Shown one piece after another: positions 13,799 to 14,057 of a stretch of 14,057 nucleotides of DNA. Under the pieces are notes generated by a model. The model saw only the letters and a program-made list of their open reading frames with translations. It searched no databases and was not told where the DNA came from. Position numbers and translations under genes: made by a program. The stretch is taken from NCBI GenBank assembly GCA_005793295.1, contig SXSX01000220.1, positions 1 to 14,057 on the forward strand. The letters run 5' to 3'. The stretch's first letter is position 1, and the number at the start of each line of letters is the position of its first letter. This DNA comes from Burkholderiales bacterium (lineage in GTDB: Bacteria; Pseudomonadota; Gammaproteobacteria; Burkholderiales; Burkholderiaceae_C).

Positions 13799-14057
13799 AT
13801 GGCAATTTATGAACTGGCAGACCTCTCTCCAAAAATCGCTGAGTCCGCTTGGGTGGCTGATAGCGCGCAGGTGATGGGCCAGGTGGAACTTGCAAAAGAT
13901 TCCAGCGTTTGGTTTGGCGTGGTGATTCGCGGTGACACAGAACACATTTCCATCGGCGAGGGAAGCAATATTCAGGACGCAAGCGTCCTGCACGCCGACA
14001 ATGGCATGCCTTTGACCATAGGCAAGCATGTCACGGTGGGTCATAAAGTGATGCTGC
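13799..14057 (+). CDS. Gamma-carbonic anhydrase family protein (5' part)
   Basis: The first 86 codons of a gene that runs off the right end, with no stop in the window. The protein opens MAIYELADLSPKIAESAW and shows the left-handed beta-helix hexapeptide pattern with VIRGDTEHISIGEGSNIQD at 42-60 and VLHAD at 63-67, the signature of gamma-class carbonic anhydrase-like proteins such as YrdA. His65 and His82 (VGHK) are likely metal ligands; the next His would fall just beyond the window edge. These proteins bind zinc or iron, and only some have carbonic anhydrase activity. ATG 13799 is supported by AGGA six bases upstream. The divergent DUF455 neighbour is common in related genomes by my recollection, which I cannot check here. 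Confidence 0.9.
   Translation, partial: MAIYELADLSPKIAESAWVADSAQVMGQVELAKDSSVWFGVVIRGDTEHISIGEGSNIQDASVLHADNGMPLTIGKHVTVGHKVML

Noticed and set aside
1..14057. Search for mobile elements, CRISPR arrays, toxin-antitoxin or defence genes
   Set aside because: No regular repeat arrays, transposase or defence-type protein is seen; XerD has the chromosomal type C-terminus and neighbours, not those of an integrative element.

Overview
The window looks like a stretch of core chromosome from a betaproteobacterium, most likely order Burkholderiales and perhaps a Comamonadaceae relative. The reasons are a Bug/TctC-type solute-binding protein, what appears to be a PabB-PabC fusion (end only), a DUF4864 protein, a Burkholderiales-style XerD, and family-typical MutL and MiaA. 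Base composition is moderate. No insertion sequence, prophage, CRISPR array, tRNA or rRNA is visible. Packing is very tight: convergent genes are separated by 3 to 16 bases or overlap by 4, and most same-strand neighbours overlap or nearly touch.

Layout, left to right. (1) Bases 1-266 hold the 3' end of an aminotransferase class IV (PabC-type) coding region. (2) A DUF4864 secreted protein follows on the plus strand. (3) A minus-strand block reads mutL, M19-family dipeptidase, MATE exporter, miaA (6307 down to 953), joined by gaps of 4-6 bases or a 4-base overlap, so probably one operon. (4) dedA on the plus strand is divergent from mutL. (5) Minus-strand tsaE and a Tat-type N-acetylmuramoyl-L-alanine amidase overlap by 4 bases. 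(6) queG on the plus strand starts head to head with tsaE and overlaps it. (7) An AEC-family carrier (minus) and a Bug/TctC binding protein (plus) diverge from a regulatory gap. (8) xerD (plus) meets a DUF455 ferritin-like gene (minus). (9) The 5' part of a gamma-carbonic anhydrase gene runs off the right end.

The middle of the window is a rearranged form of the enterobacterial cluster queG / nnr-tsaE-amiB-mutL-miaA. Here nnr is absent, dedA lies in the opposite direction between the amidase and mutL, and a dipeptidase-MATE pair lies between mutL and miaA. Three enzymes act on the tRNA anticodon loop (MiaA at A37, TsaE for t6A37, QueG at position 34), alongside mismatch repair, peptidoglycan splitting at division and chromosome dimer resolution.

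The points most worth a second look are: an 11-bp perfect hairpin plus T-run that sits inside the xerD reading frame; dedA beside a Tat-exported amidase, which matches a known DedA-Tat-amidase link; the overlapping starts of queG and tsaE; and an unusual His-x-His in the M19 metal site. I found no clear evidence of an undescribed defence or mobile system.
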